NCBI GenBank assembly: GCA_937920515.1
Contig: CALEUG010000004.1
Coordinates: 186,001-250,000, forward strand
Direction of reading: 5' to 3'
Source: an uncultured bacterium
Lineage (GTDB): Bacteria > Acidobacteriota > Aminicenantia > Aminicenantales > Saccharicenantaceae
DNA: 64,000 nucleotides
Positions 61,451-64,000 of this stretch are shown here, piece by piece (the first letter of the stretch is position 1; every line of letters starts with the position of its first letter). Below the pieces are notes generated by a model. That model saw only the letters and a program-made list of their open reading frames with translations, made no database searches and had not been told where the DNA came from. The translations under genes and the position numbers were made by a program.

Positions 61451-62815
61451 TCAGAATTCCTCTTCGCGCTTGTAACTGAAATCCATGTTGACAAACTTGG
61501 CATATTCCCTGAGGAAGACCAGGGGCACGCTGCCCAGCGGACCGTTGCGTTGCTTGGCCACTATGACTTCGGCTATACCCTTGATGGCTTCATCCTCCGG
61601 GTGGTAATAATCCGGTCGGTAGATGAAAATGACCACGTCCGCATCCTGCTCGATGGCACCGGATTCTCGCAGGTCGGAGAGCATGGGCTTGGGTTCCTTG
61701 CGCATTTTTTCCGGGGCCCGGCTGAGCTGGGAAACGCCGACTACCGGAATGCGCAGTTCCTTGGCCAGCTCCTTCAGCGAGCGGGAGATGAACGACATTT
61801 CCTGGTTGCGGTTTTCAAAGCGACCGCCGGTCCGCATCAGCTGGATATAATCCACAAAGACGATGTCCAGGTGTCCTTCCAGTTTCAGGCGCCGGCACTT
61901 GGCCTTCATCTCCATGACTGTCAGGGCAGCCGATTCATCAACGTAGATGCGGGCCTGGGACAGCGTTTCGGCGGCCAGCTGCAACTTCTCAAAATCCCGT
62001 TCGCTGATGAAACCCGACCTGGCCTTGCGCAGGTCGACCTGGGCCTCGGCGCATAGCAGGCGCAGGGCCACCTGTTCCTTGGCCATTTCTATGGAAAAGA
62101 ACCCGGCATAGTAATCGGTCCGCAACCCGACGTGCTGGCAGATGTTGAGGGCCAGGGCCGTCTTGCCCATGGAAGGCCGGGCCGCCACCACTACAAAGTC
62201 TGCTGGATGGAAGCCTCCGGTCAGGTTATCCAGCTCGATAAAGCCGGTGGGAACGCCGGTCACTGCCTCCCGTCGCTCGGCCAGCTGCCTGATGGTCTCC
62301 AGCATGTCGCCGGTTAGCGAACCGATGGGCACCAGGCCCGGCTTGATCTTTTCCTCGGCGATTTCCACGATGGCCTGCTGGGCCTCGCTGATAACCGTAT
62401 CGGCATCGGTCTGCTGCTCGTAAGAGGTGTTGATTATTCGGGCCGAAGATAGTATCAACTTTCGCAGTAGAGATTTCTCTTTTATTATCTGGGCGTAGTA
62501 TTCGATGTTCAGAGTCCGGGGTACCCCGTCCATGAGAGAAGCCAGGTAGGCCGCGCCGCCTATTTCTTCCAGTAATCCCCTTCTCTGCAGTTCTTCGCTC
62601 AGGGTCAGCAGGTCTATTGGCTGGCCCCGGTCCATCAGGACCACCATGCCTTCCAGGATCTGGCGATGGGCATCACGGTAAAAATCCTCGGGGGCCAGCT
62701 GGGAGAGGACAACATTCAGGTAGGCGTTATTTACCAGGACGCCACCCAGAACCGTTTTTTCCGCTTCCAGACTGTGGGGCGGGGTTTTTTTGAGAACGGT
62801 TAAATCCAGTTCCAT
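61451..62815 (-). CDS. dnaB: Replicative DNA helicase DnaB
   Basis: A 454-residue hexameric helicase. The N-terminal domain (about 8-110) has PPHSLEAEKTVLGG and GGAAYLASL. The RecA-like domain has LTGGFHPADFVVVAARPSMGK-type Walker A near 194-216 (ARPSMGKTA), Walker B IVFVDYIQLM near 325 and the late VAKQRNGPLGSVPL. No intein is present. It lies downstream of rplI with its own likely promoter. Confidence 0.97.
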   Translation of the reverse strand: MELDLTVLKKTPPHSLEAEKTVLGGVLVNNAYLNVVLSQLAPEDFYRDAHRQILEGMVVLMDRGQPIDLLTLSEELQRRGLLEEIGGAAYLASLMDGVPRTLNIEYYAQIIKEKSLLRKLILSSARIINTSYEQQTDADTVISEAQQAIVEIAEEKIKPGLVPIGSLTGDMLETIRQLAERREAVTGVPTGFIELDNLTGGFHPADFVVVAARPSMGKTALALNICQHVGLRTDYYAGFFSIEMAKEQVALRLLCAEAQVDLRKARSGFISERDFEKLQLAAETLSQARIYVDESAALTVMEMKAKCRRLKLEGHLDIVFVDYIQLMRTGGRFENRNQEMSFISRSLKELAKELRIPVVGVSQLSRAPEKMRKEPKPMLSDLRESGAIEQDADVVIFIYRPDYYHPEDEAIKGIAEVIVAKQRNGPLGSVPLVFLREYAKFVNMDFSYKREEEF

Positions 62816-62830
62816 TGTATCTCTCTTCCC

Positions 62831-62847
62831 GGAAGCATGCTGCTTCC
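62831..62847 (-). promoter_or_regulatory. Inverted repeat at the predicted dnaB start site
   Basis: GGAAGCA (62831-62837) and TGCTTCC (62841-62847) form an exact 7-bp inverted repeat with a 3-base centre, at the predicted transcription start and 16 bases before the dnaB ATG. It may be an operator or a leader hairpin. No T tract follows, so it is not a clear terminator for rplI. Confidence 0.4.
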
Positions 62848-62876
62848 AGTTTAATATTAAAAGAGACGATTGTTAA
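62848..62876 (-). promoter_or_regulatory. Putative dnaB promoter
   Basis: On the minus strand TTAACA (62876-62871) and TAAACT (62853-62848) are 17 bases apart in the 74-base gap after rplI. It would let dnaB and the mla genes be expressed apart from the ribosomal genes. Confidence 0.45.
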
Positions 62877-62889
62877 GACCCTGCCGCTC

Positions 62890-63372
62890 TCAAGCTGTTG
62901 GTTTTGCCTGGCCTTCCGGGGCTGGAACCTCTTCCCTGACCACGTTCACCTTTATTTCAGCCCGGTCCTCATGGTAGACCTTAATAGGAACTGAAAAGGT
63001 CCCAAGTCTCTTGATTGGCTCTTCCAGCACGATCTTTTTACGGTCTATGTCAAAACCCAGTCGGGACAGTTCTTCCTGGATATCAGCCGCCGAGACCGAA
63101 CCGAAAATGACATCCTTTTCGCTCGACTTGCGGACAAAGGTCAGGGTAACCTGGTTGAGCTGCCTGATCAGCTCCTGGTAGGTCATCCTTTCCTTTTCCA
63201 GTTTATTCCTCAGCGCCTTCTGCTGCATCTCCACGCTCTTCAGGTTGCCGGGCGTCACTTCCAGGGCCAGTTTCCGGGGAATAAGATAATTCCTGGCGAA
63301 ACCAGGGGCTACTTCCAGGATATCTCCTTTGCGTCCAACCTTTTCCACGTTTTCCAACAATATGATTTTCAT
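62890..63372 (-). CDS. rplI: 50S ribosomal protein L9
   Basis: A 160-residue L9. The N-terminal domain is MKIILLENVEKVGRKGDI then VAPGFARNYLIPRKLA. A long linker helix follows (about 45-75), then the C-terminal domain with FGSVSAADIQEEL near 91. The tail REEVPAPEGQAKPTA is about ten residues longer than in E. coli. Third gene of rpsF-rpsR-rplI. Confidence 0.96.
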   Translation of the reverse strand: MKIILLENVEKVGRKGDILEVAPGFARNYLIPRKLALEVTPGNLKSVEMQQKALRNKLEKERMTYQELIRQLNQVTLTFVRKSSEKDVIFGSVSAADIQEELSRLGFDIDRKKIVLEEPIKRLGTFSVPIKVYHEDRAEIKVNVVREEVPAPEGQAKPTA

Positions 63373-63389
63373 CCCGAACCTCCTGGAAC

Positions 63390-63656
63390 TCAGTCTTCAA
63401 CGAAGGGTAGCAGAGCCATGATCCGGGCCCTCTTGATGGCCCTGGCCAGCTTTCTCTGGTGGTAGGCGCAGGTGCCGGTGATGCGACGGGGGGCGATCTT
63501 GCCACGGTCCGGTATGTACTTCCTTAAAATTTCCACAGCTTTGTAGTCTATGTCCCTGAGATTTCTCTCGCAGAACCGGCAGACTTTCTTCTTGGGCGGG
63601 AAAAATTTTCTGGATGGAGCTCGTTCTGTTTTTTCTCTTTCTTCTCTGTTGGCCAT
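63390..63656 (-). CDS. rpsR: 30S ribosomal protein S18 (cysteine-containing form)
   Basis: An 88-residue S18. The core is [18 protein letters not shown] and [20 protein letters not shown]. It keeps C26-x2-C29 and C63-x2-H66, a possible zinc site of the C+ form that many bacteria have lost. It starts one base after the rpsF stop. Confidence 0.96.
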   Translation of the reverse strand: MANREEREKTERAPSRKFFPPKKKVCRFCERNLRDIDYKAVEILRKYIPDRGKIAPRRITGTCAYHQRKLARAIKRARIMALLPFVED

Positions 63657-63657
63657 G

Positions 63658-64000
63658 TTACTTTACCTCCTCCTGGGCCGGGGTTTCGGTCTGAGTCTCG
63701 GCTCCAGCCGGTGCAGTCTCCACGGCCTCCACTGCTTTCACCTTTTTCTTGCCCTTGACCATATCTCTGGGGTCCTTCTTGATGGTGATGAAGCGCAGGA
63801 TGGCATCGGTTTGTTTGAATCTTCTCTCCAGCTCGGCCGGGATGCCCGGAGTACCTTCATAGGTAAAGAACACGTAGAGACCCTCGTTAAATCGCTTGAT
63901 GGGATAGGCCAGCTTTCTTTTGCCCCAGAGGTCCTTTTTAACCATCCGGCCATTTCTGGCCGAGATGACTTCAGTTAGCTGGTTGATCAGGGTTGAAGCT
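63658..64000 (-). CDS. rpsF: 30S ribosomal protein S6 (5' part missing)
   Basis: The last 113 codons are present; the gene runs off the right edge with its start outside. The S6 core shows as [20 protein letters not shown]-like sequence (split: [22 protein letters not shown]), then [12 protein letters not shown] and [18 protein letters not shown] long Ala/Thr/Glu-rich tail (about 30 residues) follows the fold. S6 pairs with S18, the next gene. Confidence 0.95.
   Translation of the reverse strand, partial: ASTLINQLTEVISARNGRMVKKDLWGKRKLAYPIKRFNEGLYVFFTYEGTPGIPAELERRFKQTDAILRFITIKKDPRDMVKGKKKVKAVEAVETAPAGAETQTETPAQEEVK

Overview
The window is a dense, continuous piece of bacterial chromosome with high GC (mid-50s percent by eye), very short intergenic gaps, many ATGA/GTGA start-stop overlaps, and GTG and TTG starts alongside ATG. 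The cell is a diderm (Gram-negative-type) bacterium. Evidence is LptD, an MlaE-MlaF-MlaD lipid transport operon, a Wza-type export protein and several outer-membrane beta-barrels. RNase Y/YmdB, an Fe-S type PurF, a large NAD-dependent glutamate dehydrogenase and an Fo-only atp cluster point to a lineage outside the well-studied Proteobacteria. An Aminicenantes- or Acidobacteriota-like origin is my guess and is not proven by the sequence. No tRNA, rRNA, CRISPR array, insertion sequence or prophage was seen.

Layout. 1-8.9 kb (+): rny end, ymdB, xseA, xseB, ispA, dxs, tlyA, nadK, then a GT5 glycosyltransferase and thioredoxin. 8.9-11.6 kb (-): atpZ-atpI-atpB-atpE (Fo only) followed by a YihY-type membrane protein; the c subunit carries a complete sodium-binding signature. 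12.2-21.5 kb (-): an exopolysaccharide export cluster (beta-barrel, Wza-like, Wzc-like tyrosine kinase, CpsB phosphatase, carboxypeptidase-regulatory-like protein, Wzy/ligase-like polymerase, secreted GH5 glycosidase). 21.6-24.9 kb (+): lptD and a deoxysugar reductase-like SDR that lacks the usual catalytic tyrosine. 24.9-26.4 kb (-): purF.

26.5-32.8 kb (+): a phosphate operon of porin-pstS-pstC-pstA-pstB-phoU, then phoB with its own promoter. It is preceded by four 11-bp direct repeats that look like a Pho box. 32.8-37.1 kb (-): an NSS symporter with a 31-residue MetS-like partner, an SH3/beta-barrel protein and enolase. 37.3-39.0 kb (+): mgtC, rdgB, comEA. 39.2-47.3 kb (-): xer, topA, dprA, uspA, a CNT transporter, yggU and a DUF1573 protein.

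47.5-52.6 kb (+): a second operon built like the first (porin-PstS-PstC-PstA-PstB) but headed by an Rrf2-family regulator with three cysteines and a palindromic site just after its own promoter. Its binding protein is of a divergent class with an EF-hand-like loop. This operon is the most likely place for undescribed biology in the window. 52.6-64 kb (-): gdh, ispF, a PIN-TRAM protein, radA, mlaD-mlaF-mlaE, dnaB, rplI, rpsR and the truncated rpsF.

Functionally the window joins isoprenoid synthesis (ispA, dxs, ispF), DNA repair and uptake (xseAB, radA, dprA, comEA, topA), envelope building (lptD, mla, EPS) and two phosphate-type uptake systems, each with a dedicated porin.
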